64,000 nt of DNA from an uncultured Bacteroidales bacterium (GCA_900318355.1 ONKE01000026.1:1-64000), one strand, 5' to 3'. Counted from the stretch's first letter, positions 42,771 through 52,140 are shown. Notes: generated from the letters alone by a model not told the origin. Numbers and translations are program-made.

Positions 42771-44101
42771 CAGAACTTCATGTAAGGGATTTTATACTCG
42801 TCGGGGAAGGCAAGGGTCCGTCCCTCTTCGCACGCCTGGTTGCCCAGGAGGCAAAGCAGGGTGGAACTATAAGCCTCCTCAACCACATTTTCGGCCTTTT
42901 CGCCGGTTATGCAGGACTGGCAGAAAGCCGACAGGATGTCCAGGGAGCCGTCGTTGTCGGAAGAGACCATGCTCTCGCCGCTGTTGATGCTGGTCGGCCC
43001 TTCGATGACGGGATGCGGCACATACTGGCCCTTCACCTCCGGGCGCCACGACGGCCCGGCGGTCGGAATGGATGCGAAAATGCCGTCCTTGACCTGGTCG
43101 TAGAGCCGGCGCATACCCGAAAGCAGATTGTCTTCCTCGAGATAATAGACCCCGCGGGCAAGGTCCATGGTGCCGTCCTTGCCGAGAATCTGCTCCTCCA
43201 TGCCGTTGAATTTGTTGGAGATAAGCGATTCGTAGACTATCTTGACCCCGCTCGAGTAGCGGTAGTTGACCGCCACGCTGTCATAGACTTCGCGACCGTC
43301 CTTCCAGTAGACGATGTCGCCCATGCCGCTGATTTCCACCGGAGTCAGGCCGAGGGCCCAGTTGCAGACTTCCAGCTGGTGGCAGCCCAGCTCGGTCATA
43401 AGGCCGCCGGAATTTTCCTTGTAAAGACGCCAGTTGATTAGACGCTCAAGTTCGGGCGAGGGCACTTCGCGACGCCAGTCGGCATTGCGGAACCAGTGGC
43501 AGCGCATACCCACAAGCTCGCCGATGGCGCCGTCGTGGATCATCTTCATCGCCTTGATGTACTTGGGGTCGTACATGCGCTGCATGCAGTAGTAAAGCGC
43601 CTTGTCCTGAGCCTTGTAGGCATCGTAGACGGCCTTGCACTCCTCCATGTGGAGGGCCATGGCCTTTTCGCAGAAAACGTGCTTGCCGGAGGCGAGGGCG
43701 TCGAGAGTGATGCGGGCGTGGCTGCCAAGCGGAGTCGCGATTATCACGCCGTCGATATCCTTGGCGTCCAGCACCTCGCGGTAGTCGCTGCAGGTGCGGG
43801 CCGACGGGCAAAGGGCATGCGCGTCGGAAAGATTCTTGGGATAGATGTCGCACAGGGCGACGAGTTCGGCATGAGGTATCGCGCGCAGGTTATGTATATG
43901 GTACTGCCCGCGGCCGCCGGTGCCGATAAGCGCCAGACGCGCCTTTTCGCGGCCCAGTTCCTCTATCTTCTCAGGCGTGCACGAAGTAAGCCACGGGGCC
44001 ATTCCGGCCAGGAAAGCCGTACCTCCTGCGGCATATCCCAGCTGCTTGATGAAGCGGCGGAGGCCAAGGTCCACTTTTTCCTCCATAGTATCTTTCCCCA
44101 T
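42770..44101 (-). CDS. Exported Gfo/Idh/MocA-family oxidoreductase
   Basis: A 443-residue NAD(P)-dependent oxidoreductase with a twin-arginine-like start (GLRRFIKQLGYAAGGTAFLAGMAPWLTSC) that could end in a lipobox. The Rossmann motif is ALIGTGGRGQYH, followed by VIIATPLGSHARITLDALASGKHVFCEKAMAL (EKA instead of the usual EKP) and GGLMTELGCHQLEVCNW. Family members act on sugars and derivatives. ATG 44101 is used; the codon two before is TTG, and 44086 is an alternative. About 25 bases after the PG0541-like gene. Confidence 0.85.
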   Translation of the reverse strand: MGKDTMEEKVDLGLRRFIKQLGYAAGGTAFLAGMAPWLTSCTPEKIEELGREKARLALIGTGGRGQYHIHNLRAIPHAELVALCDIYPKNLSDAHALCPSARTCSDYREVLDAKDIDGVIIATPLGSHARITLDALASGKHVFCEKAMALHMEECKAVYDAYKAQDKALYYCMQRMYDPKYIKAMKMIHDGAIGELVGMRCHWFRNADWRREVPSPELERLINWRLYKENSGGLMTELGCHQLEVCNWALGLTPVEISGMGDIVYWKDGREVYDSVAVNYRYSSGVKIVYESLISNKFNGMEEQILGKDGTMDLARGVYYLEEDNLLSGMRRLYDQVKDGIFASIPTAGPSWRPEVKGQYVPHPVIEGPTSINSGESMVSSDNDGSLDILSAFCQSCITGEKAENVVEEAYSSTLLCLLGNQACEEGRTLAFPDEYKIPYMKF

Positions 44102-44126
44102 AGTCAAAAAAGCAATTTTGACGGCA

Positions 44127-44420
44127 TCAGTATGCCGCCTCTATATTCCATACGTATGTCCGGAGGCCCAGGTCGGGGGATGCCTGGTCGGTTGCGCGCA
44201 GGGCATCGAGCAATTCGGGGGCCTTGTCGTCGGGAACCATCGTCAGGATGGCGCAGTTCATCACGGGCCAGGCGTGGCTGCCCATGTGGGGCTCGCCGTC
44301 GATTCCGCCGCGGCCGGCGATATCGTTCCAGCGTGTGAATCCGCGCTGGCCGAGTTTATCCAGAAGGTCCACGATCTCTTCGCCGTAGGCCTGGTTGTAG
44401 GCTATGAAGACTGCTTTCAT
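44127..44420 (-). CDS. PG0541-like RND-associated protein (PII-like fold)
   Basis: A 97-residue protein starting MKAVFIAYNQAYGEEIVDLLDKLGQRGFTRW, then GEPHMGSHAWPVMNCAILTMVP. It matches the small PG0541-type transporter-associated proteins that follow RND efflux genes in Bacteroidetes and have a nitrogen-regulatory PII-like fold. It may sense a small molecule and tune the pump; this is inference. The ATG overlaps the RND stop by 4 bases. Confidence 0.65.
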   Translation of the reverse strand: MKAVFIAYNQAYGEEIVDLLDKLGQRGFTRWNDIAGRGGIDGEPHMGSHAWPVMNCAILTMVPDDKAPELLDALRATDQASPDLGLRTYVWNIEAAY

Positions 44421-47400
44421 GATTTTGCTGCTTTGCGGGCCAGGCGGCGCTCACGATGCTCCGTGAAGCCGCAGTAAAGGACCGGGATTATAACGAGGGT
44501 GATCAGCGTGGAGAAGGAAAGTCCCCATGCCACCGTGACGCCGAGGCCGTTCCACATTTCGGAGCCTTCGCCGTGTCCCATAGCCATCGGAAGCATACCG
44601 AGGACTGTGGTCAGGGTCGTCATGAGAATCGGGCGCAGACGGCTGCGTGCTGCCGTTACGGACGACTCGCGCACGCTCATTCCCCTCTCCTGGCAGAGTA
44701 TCGTGTAGTCGATGAGCACGATACCGTTCTTGACGACGATACCCAGCAGGATGATGATACCGATCATGCCCATCACGCCGATAGGCATGTTGTTTATCAT
44801 GGCGCCGAGCGCAACGCCGACGAAGGCGAACGGAATGGAACTCATGATGACGAACGGCCCCATGAAGGACTCGAACTGCGAGGCCATCACCATGTAGACC
44901 AGGATGATGATAAGGAGGATGAGCAGGATCATGTCGCTGAACATATCCTGCTGGTCTTCGTAGTCGCCGCCGATGCGCCAGGTAAGTTCCTGGGGCAGAG
45001 GGTTGTCGGACATGATCTTGTTGGTCGCGGCGACGGCCTCGGAAAGGGCTGCGCCACGGGCGACGACGCCGGTTACGCTGATGTAGCGGTCGCGGTTCTT
45101 GCGCTGGATGGTCGGAGGGACCTTCGATTCGACGATGCGGCCGAGGTCCTTTACCTTGATGCCGCGGCCCATCTGGTTGTAGACCATGATGTTTTCGATG
45201 TCCTCCAGGCTGGTGCGGAACTCGGGGGCGTAGCGGACGCGGATGTTGTATTCCTCGCCGTCTTCGCGGTAGAAGGACGTCGTGGTGCCGCTCATGGCGG
45301 CGGATACCGCAGCCGCGGCGGTGGTGGAGGTCAAGCCGTTGATGGCCAGCTTCTCACGGTCGAAGTCGACTTCATATTCCGGAGTGTAGGCATCGCGGCT
45401 GAGGATGGCCTGGGTGAAGTAGGGAGTCTTCATCATCTCGTTGCGGACCTGCCGCGCGGCGTTTTCCGTAGCCTCGAAGTCGTAGCCGTAGATTTCCAGC
45501 TGGACAGTGGCCGCACCGCCCATGCCGCCGCCTTCCGAGACGTTGAACTTGGCCAGTTCGGGGAAGTCGCGCAGGTCGGCGCGGATGATGTCGGCGATTT
45601 CGAAGACGGTGCGCTGACGGTCTTCCATGCTGCCGATATTGATGCGGAAGGTCATCACGTGGGTACCGTTGTTCTGCATCGAGGCGAAGGCGTTGTCGGT
45701 GTCGGCCTGGCCGAAGACATAGCTCATCACCTTGATTTCAGGCACGTCGGCGAGAATGCGGCTGTAGATGCGGCCGGCGACCTCGCGGGTGACGTCCTGC
45801 GCCGTACCGATGGGCATTTCGGCGGAAACATTGAGGCGGCCCTGGTCGGCCTTCGGAAAATATTCCGTCTTCATCCGGGGAAGATATATGCCCAGAACGC
45901 CGACAAAGATGACAACGGCACCTCCGAGAACCAGCTTCTTGTGATTCATGCACCAGGCGATAAGCTTCGCATAGCCGTTGGAAATGCCGTCCAGGACCCT
46001 GTTGACCGGGCCGAAGATGGCCAGGTGGAGCTTGCCGGTCTTGGGCTTGTTGGTCAGCAGCTGCGAGCAGAGCATCGGGACGAAGGTCAGCGCGGCGGTC
46101 GTGGACACGATCATGATGATGCTGACAATCCAGCCCAGCTGGCGGAACATGATGCCGGCCATGCCGGAAATCATCGTCAGGGGCAGGAAGACGCAGAGCA
46201 TCGTGAGGGTGGAGGCGATAACGGAAATACCCACTTCGGAAGTACCGTGGACGGCCGCTTCCTTGGGTTTCTCACCCCGCTCAAGGTGCGTAGACACGTT
46301 TTCCAACACCACGATGGCATCGTCCACCACCATGCCGATGGCGATCGAAAGGGCCGACATGGATATGATGTTGAGCGTGTTGCCCGTGGCGAAGAGGTAC
46401 ATCAGCGAGGCGAGGAGGGCGATCGGGATGCTGAGCACGACGATGAGGGTGCCCCTCCAGCGGCCGAGGAACAGGAACACCACCAGCATGACCACCAGGA
46501 AGGTGATGATGATGGTCTCCTTGAGGGAGTCGATGGTGCGGAGGATGTTGTCGGAGTTGTCGACGACCGTGGTAATCTTTATATCCGCCGGAAGGTCCTG
46601 CTGAATGGTCTTCATGGCCTTCTTGACCGAACGGATGACGTTTACGGTGTTGTAGCCGGACTGCTTTTGGATGATGATCTGGGCGCCGCGGACGCCATTG
46701 GTGTAGGACTCCTGGCTGCGCTCTTCGAGGCCGTCGTTGACGCGGGCGACGTCGCGCAGGTACACGGCGCCTCCGGCAGAATATCCCACCACCAGGTTGA
46801 GCAGCTCGTCCGGAGACTGGAACTCCTTCTTGATGCGGAGGGCGTAGGTGTCGGAACCGATATCGATGCTTCCGGAGGGGATGTTGCGGTTTTCAGCTGC
46901 GATAATCTGGGCTATACTGCTGATACTCAGATTGTATGCTTCAAGCCGGGTGGGGTCGCAGTAGACCTGGATCTCGCGCTGCGGAGCGCCGTTGACCGAC
47001 ACCGTGCCGACGCCGGAAACACGGGCCAAGGGAGTGGCCACGCGGTCGTCCAGCAACTTGTCGAGGGCGGATACGCTCTGGTCGGCGGTCGCGCTGAGGA
47101 TCATGATAGGCATGTCGTCAACGCTGAACTTGAAGATAATCGGCAGCGAGGCTCCGTCGGGAAGACGGGTGTTGACCATGTCCAGCTTGTCGCGGACGTC
47201 GTTGGTGGCCACCTCGATGTCGGTGCCGTACTGGAACTCGAGCGTAAGGAAGGCCAGGTTTTCCCGGGAATTGGAGGTGAGGTTCTTAAGGTCGCTCACG
47301 CCGTTGAGAGCGTTTTCCAGCACCTTGGTAAGGTTGTTTTCAACGTCTTCGGCGCTGGCCCCCGGATAGGACGACATGACCATGATGACGTTCGACTCCA

Positions 47401-47518
47401 CGTCGGGGAAGTTGTCCACCGGCAGCCTCGTGAGCGAGAAGACGCCCAGGATGGCGAATGCCAGGAACAGCAGCAGGGTCGTTACCGGGTTGTTGACGGC
47501 GGTTCTGTAGATGCTCAT
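44417..47518 (-). CDS. RND multidrug efflux pump, inner-membrane permease (AcrB/HAE1 family)
   Basis: A 1033-residue proton-driven exporter. The first helix (TTLLLFLAFAILGVFSLTRLPVDNFPDVE), the porter domains with VYLRDVARV, the intramembrane acids in ALSIAIGMVVDDAIVVLENV and the second-half helices up to GVTVAWGLSFSTLITLVIIPVLY are all present, so the pump looks intact. It works with the adaptor and TolC-type protein encoded upstream. Substrates cannot be predicted. Confidence 0.95.
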   Translation of the reverse strand: MSIYRTAVNNPVTTLLLFLAFAILGVFSLTRLPVDNFPDVESNVIMVMSSYPGASAEDVENNLTKVLENALNGVSDLKNLTSNSRENLAFLTLEFQYGTDIEVATNDVRDKLDMVNTRLPDGASLPIIFKFSVDDMPIMILSATADQSVSALDKLLDDRVATPLARVSGVGTVSVNGAPQREIQVYCDPTRLEAYNLSISSIAQIIAAENRNIPSGSIDIGSDTYALRIKKEFQSPDELLNLVVGYSAGGAVYLRDVARVNDGLEERSQESYTNGVRGAQIIIQKQSGYNTVNVIRSVKKAMKTIQQDLPADIKITTVVDNSDNILRTIDSLKETIIITFLVVMLVVFLFLGRWRGTLIVVLSIPIALLASLMYLFATGNTLNIISMSALSIAIGMVVDDAIVVLENVSTHLERGEKPKEAAVHGTSEVGISVIASTLTMLCVFLPLTMISGMAGIMFRQLGWIVSIIMIVSTTAALTFVPMLCSQLLTNKPKTGKLHLAIFGPVNRVLDGISNGYAKLIAWCMNHKKLVLGGAVVIFVGVLGIYLPRMKTEYFPKADQGRLNVSAEMPIGTAQDVTREVAGRIYSRILADVPEIKVMSYVFGQADTDNAFASMQNNGTHVMTFRINIGSMEDRQRTVFEIADIIRADLRDFPELAKFNVSEGGGMGGAATVQLEIYGYDFEATENAARQVRNEMMKTPYFTQAILSRDAYTPEYEVDFDREKLAINGLTSTTAAAAVSAAMSGTTTSFYREDGEEYNIRVRYAPEFRTSLEDIENIMVYNQMGRGIKVKDLGRIVESKVPPTIQRKNRDRYISVTGVVARGAALSEAVAATNKIMSDNPLPQELTWRIGGDYEDQQDMFSDMILLILLIIILVYMVMASQFESFMGPFVIMSSIPFAFVGVALGAMINNMPIGVMGMIGIIILLGIVVKNGIVLIDYTILCQERGMSVRESSVTAARSRLRPILMTTLTTVLGMLPMAMGHGEGSEMWNGLGVTVAWGLSFSTLITLVIIPVLYCGFTEHRERRLARKAAKS

Positions 47519-47521
47519 ACC

Positions 47522-48565
47522 TTACTTGATTTCAACCTTGGAACCGTCTTTGAGGGCTGCATGGCCCTTGAACACTACCCTTGCGCCGTCGGGGATGCCG
47601 TCGAGTACCTCCTGGCTCGTGCCGATGTGGCGGCCCAGGGAGACGGGGACGAAGCTGACGGTGCTGTCTTCATTGACGATGTAGACGAACCTCTGGCCGG
47701 TACCTTCCTGCTTGACGATGCACTGGTCGGGGATTACGATGCTCTCACGCTGCCCGAAGGTCACTTTGACCCTGGCGTACATTCCGGGACGAAGCACCCT
47801 GTCGCTGTTTTGGACGATGACCTCGGCGCTGAAGGTATGGGTCGCCGCGTTGATGGTAGGATGGATGCGGGAAACCCTGCCGGTGAAGGTCTTTCCGGGA
47901 AGGGCGTCGGCGGTAAGGGTCACCGAATCGCCTTTCTTGACTCGGGTGTATTCGCTCTCGGAAATGCCTACAAGCAGCTTGACGGGAACTACCTGCTGGA
48001 CGGTGAAGATGGGCTGGCCCATGCCGTAGAGGTCGCCTTTGTCATAGTTGCGGGCAGTCACGTAACCGGTAATTGGAGTGGTCAGGACCGTGTTTTCCTT
48101 GAGGTTTTCGTAGGTGGACTTGCGCACCTTGTAGGCAAGTTCCATCGCCTCGTAATCGCTCTGGGCTATGCCTCCCTTCTCGTAGAGGGCCTTGACACGG
48201 CTGAGTTCGGTGCTGTCGTTCTGCAGCTGGAGACGGGTCTGGTCGAGCTGGAGACGGTCCATGCGGGCCATCACGTGGCCTTTATATACATAGTCGCCGA
48301 CTTCGGCGCCGATCTCCCTGATGCGGCCTCCGGTCTGCGGGGCGATGTTGTTGATGGCATACGGCTCCACCGTACTGGCATATGTCTCATCCTGGCTCAC
48401 CGTACTGCGGGTGGCGGTAACCACCTCGACGAGGCTGACCTTGTCTTGCAGGGCGGCCGAGCTGGCTGTCGAGCCAACATCGCTTGTCCTTTTCTTCTGT
48501 CCGCAGGAGACTGCCACGATGGCTATGGCAGCCAGGTACACGATTTTCTTCATATCTTGTTTCAT
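47522..48565 (-). CDS. RND periplasmic adaptor (membrane-fusion) lipoprotein
   Basis: A 347-residue adaptor linking the RND permease and the outer-membrane channel. Signal with lipobox VAVSC (Cys21), barrel-sandwich halves (YAINNIAPQTGGRIREIGAEVGDYVYKGHVMARMD and VLTTPITGYVTARNYDKGDLYGMGQPIFTV), a coiled-coil hairpin between, then the beta-barrel and membrane-proximal parts. It overlaps tolC by 4 bases and precedes the RND gene by 3. Confidence 0.94.
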   Translation of the reverse strand: MKQDMKKIVYLAAIAIVAVSCGQKKRTSDVGSTASSAALQDKVSLVEVVTATRSTVSQDETYASTVEPYAINNIAPQTGGRIREIGAEVGDYVYKGHVMARMDRLQLDQTRLQLQNDSTELSRVKALYEKGGIAQSDYEAMELAYKVRKSTYENLKENTVLTTPITGYVTARNYDKGDLYGMGQPIFTVQQVVPVKLLVGISESEYTRVKKGDSVTLTADALPGKTFTGRVSRIHPTINAATHTFSAEVIVQNSDRVLRPGMYARVKVTFGQRESIVIPDQCIVKQEGTGQRFVYIVNEDSTVSFVPVSLGRHIGTSQEVLDGIPDGARVVFKGHAALKDGSKVEIK

Positions 48566-50073
48566 TTTTCTTCGAGATTGACTTTGCCTTCCCCGTCAAG
48601 GAAATCACTGCCCAGGGTCTGTTCGAGGCTGGACTTGGCCGAAAGGAAGTTGTATATGGCCTGGGACTGGGCCAGTTTGCTCTGGGTCAGGGCGAGCTGG
48701 GCGTCGTTGAGGTCGGTGAGGGTGCTCTTGCCGACGTCGTAGGAGGCTGCCGAGATGTCGTAGGCCTTCTGGGCCATGGCGACGGCCTCCTCGGCCGAAG
48801 CATAGCTCTTCATGTTGGTCTCCATGGTCGTAAGGTATTGACGGACGGCTATTTTGAGCTGACGCTCGGTGTTGATCCGCTGAAGGTCGAGCTCGGCCTG
48901 CTGAACCTTGGCCTGGCGGACATCGTAAAGCCGCTTTCCACCGGAGAAGATGGGGATACTGAGGCTCAGGCCGACGTAGGAATACGGCGTCCACTTGTAT
49001 TCTTCGAACTTGAAGTCGTTGGTCATGGCGTTCATGCTATAGGAAAACGCCAGCGACAGAGTGGGGATATAGGCGTATTTCTGCAGCTGGACCGTCTTGG
49101 CGAGCTGCTCGGCCTGGATGGCGAGCTGGCGCAGGGCGGTGTTGTTGCTCAGAAGGCTGTCGGAGCCTTCCACGACGCCTGTGACATAGTCCGACACCAT
49201 TTCCTCTGCGAAGTCGCCAAGGCTGCCGGCCACATCGACGTTGCGGTCGAGGTCGACGCCCATCACGGCCTTGAGCTGCCATAGGGCAAGGATGATGGAA
49301 CTTTCAGCGTTGTAGACGTTGGGAATGGCGTTGGCGACATTGGTCTTGGCCCTGGTGTATTCAAGTTCGGAAGCCCTGGACACGGCATGACGCTTTTCCA
49401 CGAGTTCGAAGTTTTCGACGGCGTTTTCATAGACGCTCTTATAGACCTCGAAGGCTTCCTTTGCCAGGAGAACCCCGTAGAAGGCCTGTTTGACCTGGGT
49501 CACCATGTCCAGCCGGGACGAACGGGCCTTTTCCACGGCAAGCTCCACGGCGTCGCCGGAAATGGAGATGCTCTTCCAAAGCTGAGCGTTGACAAGGGGC
49601 ATGCTGGCGGAGATACCGCCGTTGAAGGTGTTCCAGCGGCCGACTTCGATGCCTCCGGTGGAGGCGCCCTGGGAACTCTCCTGCTGGGGAAGTTCGATTG
49701 TCATGCCGGTGGCGTTGGAGATGGCGTCGAGAATGGGCTTGAACATGCTGCTCATGCCGCCTCCGCCGCCCATTCCGTCCATGTACATCACCTGTTTCTT
49801 GATGGTGCGCTGGTACGAACCGGTTGCATTGATCTGGGGGAAGAGGCTGGAATATGTGCCCTTCCGGGCGTATTGCGCCCGCTCGATTTCCTTGTCGGCC
49901 ACCTTGACGGCCACATTTTCGCTGAGGGCTATCTTCAAGGCATCCTCCAGGGTGAGAACCACCGTGGAAGTGTCGGGCCGGGATGCTTCAGGCTCCTGGG
50001 CAAGCGCGTTTAAAGATAGGAGGACCGAGCCGATCGTCACGACCAGGCCCGGGAGAAATCTATGCATAGTCAT
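48562..50073 (-). CDS. TolC-family outer-membrane efflux protein
   Basis: A 503-residue outer-membrane channel. Signal peptide (FLPGLVVTIGSVLLSLNALAQ), then the repeated OEP helices: LTLEDALKIALSENVAVKVADKEIERAQYARKGTYSSLFPQINATGSYQ and the second copy from about residue 280. G- and M-rich insertion DGMGGGGGMSSMF near residues 99-111. First gene of the efflux operon; a second ATG two codons in (50067) is possible. A GTAATTTG box, imperfect, lies 5 bases before the ATG. Confidence 0.94.
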   Translation of the reverse strand: MTMHRFLPGLVVTIGSVLLSLNALAQEPEASRPDTSTVVLTLEDALKIALSENVAVKVADKEIERAQYARKGTYSSLFPQINATGSYQRTIKKQVMYMDGMGGGGGMSSMFKPILDAISNATGMTIELPQQESSQGASTGGIEVGRWNTFNGGISASMPLVNAQLWKSISISGDAVELAVEKARSSRLDMVTQVKQAFYGVLLAKEAFEVYKSVYENAVENFELVEKRHAVSRASELEYTRAKTNVANAIPNVYNAESSIILALWQLKAVMGVDLDRNVDVAGSLGDFAEEMVSDYVTGVVEGSDSLLSNNTALRQLAIQAEQLAKTVQLQKYAYIPTLSLAFSYSMNAMTNDFKFEEYKWTPYSYVGLSLSIPIFSGGKRLYDVRQAKVQQAELDLQRINTERQLKIAVRQYLTTMETNMKSYASAEEAVAMAQKAYDISAASYDVGKSTLTDLNDAQLALTQSKLAQSQAIYNFLSAKSSLEQTLGSDFLDGEGKVNLEEK

Positions 50074-50136
50074 TCGTTCAAATTACGGACGAGCGAATGC
50101 ACAAATCTTGTGCCCGAGTGCCCGAAATAATGACTG

Positions 50137-50169
50137 CTAAATCGCTTTTTCCCAACAAAATCGATTTAG
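50137..50169. repeat. Inverted repeat between lgt and tolC
   Basis: CTAAATCG (50137-50144) and CGATTTAG (50162-50169) are perfect complements with a 17-base spacer. No T run follows on either strand, so it is a poor terminator; it might be an operator or an RNA hairpin after lgt. The rest of this gap shows nothing I can name. Confidence 0.4.
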
Positions 50170-50180
50170 TAGAGGCGGAA

Positions 50181-51074
50181 TCAGCGAGAGGTGGGACGGG
50201 CGAAATGCGTGGGCTCCTTGACGGGCTTGACCGGCTCGGGGCGGACGACGGCCGCCGGCTGCTTGCGGACGAAGGCGTAAACCAGGAAGCCTATGCCCAA
50301 AAGGACGAACGGGATGCTCAGAATCTGTCCCATGTTGAGCACCATGTTTTCCTCGAAACCGACCTGAGGCTCCTTGATGAATTCGATGAGGAAGCGGCTG
50401 CCGAAGCACCATATCATGAAGATGCCGATGAACGTCCCGCGCCATGTCTTGTCCAGACGCCATTTGTATATGGCCATCAGCACAAGGCCCAAGAGGAGAT
50501 AAGAGCCGGCCTCGTAAAGCTGGGTCGGATGCTTGGGCTCGGTCTCGCCGCGAAGTTCGAAGATAAAGCCCCAGGGGAGATTGGTCACGTCGCCGTAAAT
50601 CTCCGAGTTGAAGAGGTTGCCCAGGCGGATGAAGCACGCTGCGAATGCCACCGCGATGCACAGGTGGTCGAGCAGCCAGACAAAGTCGAAGTGCTCCTTC
50701 GGACCGTATTTGCGGGCATACCACCACATGCACAGCAACAGCATTATGGTGCCGCCATGGCTTGCGAGACCGCCTTTCCACGGCATGAAAATCTCCAGGA
50801 AACCCTGCCAGCTGCCGAAATAGTAGTCGGGCTGGTAGAATATGCAATGTCCCAGCCGGGCGCCGACGATGGTTCCGAAAAGGAGCGTATACAGCAGGGA
50901 GTCAAGAAGGTTTTCGCTCACGCCCTCCCTCTTGAAGAACCACTTGAAAATATACCAGCCAAGTATGAACCCGCTCACGAAGAGCAGCGAATACCAGCGC
51001 AGCCCGAAATTTCCTATATGGAAAATAACAGGATCGACATGCCAATGTACGAAAAGGGACGTTAACATATTCAT
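50181..51074 (-). CDS. lgt: Prolipoprotein diacylglyceryl transferase
   Basis: A 297-residue inner-membrane enzyme that moves diacylglyceryl from phosphatidylglycerol to the lipobox cysteine, the first step in making the many lipoproteins of this window. Seven hydrophobic segments; conserved LRWYSLLFVSGFILGW, MPWKGGLASHGG and the Lgt signature FIRLGNLFNSEIYG. C-terminal PVKEPTHFARPTSR tail. Starts 2 bases after the methyltransferase; 51068 is a second possible ATG. Confidence 0.96.
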   Translation of the reverse strand: MNMLTSLFVHWHVDPVIFHIGNFGLRWYSLLFVSGFILGWYIFKWFFKREGVSENLLDSLLYTLLFGTIVGARLGHCIFYQPDYYFGSWQGFLEIFMPWKGGLASHGGTIMLLLCMWWYARKYGPKEHFDFVWLLDHLCIAVAFAACFIRLGNLFNSEIYGDVTNLPWGFIFELRGETEPKHPTQLYEAGSYLLLGLVLMAIYKWRLDKTWRGTFIGIFMIWCFGSRFLIEFIKEPQVGFEENMVLNMGQILSIPFVLLGIGFLVYAFVRKQPAAVVRPEPVKPVKEPTHFARPTSR

Positions 51075-51076
51075 AA

Positions 51077-52039
51077 TTATATACTGAGTCTAACGTAAAT
51101 GCTTAAGGGAAGGGATTTTCCGAAGCGGTCGCAGAGGGAGAGTTCGCCGCTGGAGATGCGGAGGTCGCCGACAGTCCAGCCGGCGGCGGAGAAGGCCTCG
51201 CGGAGGGCGGTTTCGCCAAGGAGGGCGGAGAAGCCGTTGGAATAGAGATTAAGGACCAGGAAGCAGTTGCGGGGGTCGAGGATGGCGGCGACGTTTTTCA
51301 GCAGGTCGAAGAGGCACTCGTCAAGCTTCCATTTTTCGCCGTCGGGACCATGGCCGTATGCCGGCGGATCGAGGATTATGCCCTGGTAGCGGTTGCCGCG
51401 GCGAGCCTCGCGACGGGCGAACTTCATGGCGTCTTCAACCACCCAGCGGATGCCGTCGAGGCCGCTGCGTTCCATGTTGCCCCGCGCCCACGTAACCACC
51501 TGACGGACAGCGTCAAGATGAGTCACGTCGGCGCCGGCGGCCTTTGCTGCAAGGGAAGCGCCTCCAGTGTAGGCGAACAGGTTGAGCACCTTCGGCGCGG
51601 GAGCGCCATTGGCCTTGGCTATGCGACCCAGGCGGAGGGTCTGGGCGAAGATGTATTCCCAGTTGGGAGCCTGTTCGGGGAATATCCCGACATGTTTGAA
51701 CGAGGTGAGACCGAGGCGGAAATCGATATGGAGGTCAGAGGCGGCATGCGTCTGCGGGTCGGCCTCCCCGTCGTAGCGGATGTACCACTGGTCGTCCATC
51801 ATGCGTAAGCGGTCCCAAGTGCCGCTGTCTTCCTTGCCGGCCTTGCCGAAACCGGCCCCGGGACGGAAACGGGTATGGACCATGGCGTCCCATTCCTTTT
51901 GCGACAAAGACTTATCCCATAATGCCTTAGGCTCAGGACGCGACATATAGTAAGGGCCGAAGCGCTCGAGTTTCTCGAAGCCGCCGCAGTCCACAAGTTC
52001 ATAGTCTTTCCACCGAGGGGAGGGATATTCTGTTGCCAT
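51077..52039 (-). CDS. Class I SAM-dependent methyltransferase, RlmI/K-like
   Basis: A 320-residue methyltransferase of the type annotated as class I rRNA methyltransferase. SAM-binding motif I is VLNLFAYTGGASLAAKAAG; the catalytic or motif-IV segment is IILDPPAYGHGPDGEKW, and LVLNLYSNGFS follows. There is no N-terminal PUA domain, in contrast to RlmI, so the target, likely rRNA, is uncertain. First gene before lgt, divergent from pgk. Confidence 0.85.
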   Translation of the reverse strand: MATEYPSPRWKDYELVDCGGFEKLERFGPYYMSRPEPKALWDKSLSQKEWDAMVHTRFRPGAGFGKAGKEDSGTWDRLRMMDDQWYIRYDGEADPQTHAASDLHIDFRLGLTSFKHVGIFPEQAPNWEYIFAQTLRLGRIAKANGAPAPKVLNLFAYTGGASLAAKAAGADVTHLDAVRQVVTWARGNMERSGLDGIRWVVEDAMKFARREARRGNRYQGIILDPPAYGHGPDGEKWKLDECLFDLLKNVAAILDPRNCFLVLNLYSNGFSALLGETALREAFSAAGWTVGDLRISSGELSLCDRFGKSLPLSIYVRLSI

Positions 52040-52066
52040 CTTGTCGCTATTTCCGGTTCACTCCTG

Positions 52067-52074
52067 CAAAGATA
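52067..52074 (-). promoter_or_regulatory. -7 box of the methyltransferase-lgt operon
   Basis: Minus-strand TATCTTTG, an exact TAnnTTTG, 27 bases before the ATG at 52039. Confidence 0.55.
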
Positions 52075-52096
52075 CTCTATTTCCGGAAAAAAAGCG

Positions 52097-52104
52097 TATA
52101 TTTG
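52097..52104 (+). promoter_or_regulatory. -7 box of pgk
   Basis: TATATTTG, exact TAnnTTTG, 36 bases before the pgk ATG and back-to-back with the methyltransferase promoter. Confidence 0.6.
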
Positions 52105-52140
52105 CAGGCTGGAAAATAACTTGCAAAATATAAATACTTT

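Noticed and set aside
42770-44101. Assignment of the Gfo/Idh protein to GH109 (NAD-dependent glycosidase).
   Set aside because: It shares the exported oxidoreductase layout, but the catalytic-region sequence (EKAMAL, TELGCHQ) does not clearly match GH109.
44456-48742. A 1428-codon open frame antisense to the RND pump and adaptor genes.
   Set aside because: It mirrors the codon positions of two clearly real genes; its product is a low-complexity mix of D, V, H, G and E without any domain. High G/C at third positions makes stops rare in this antisense frame.
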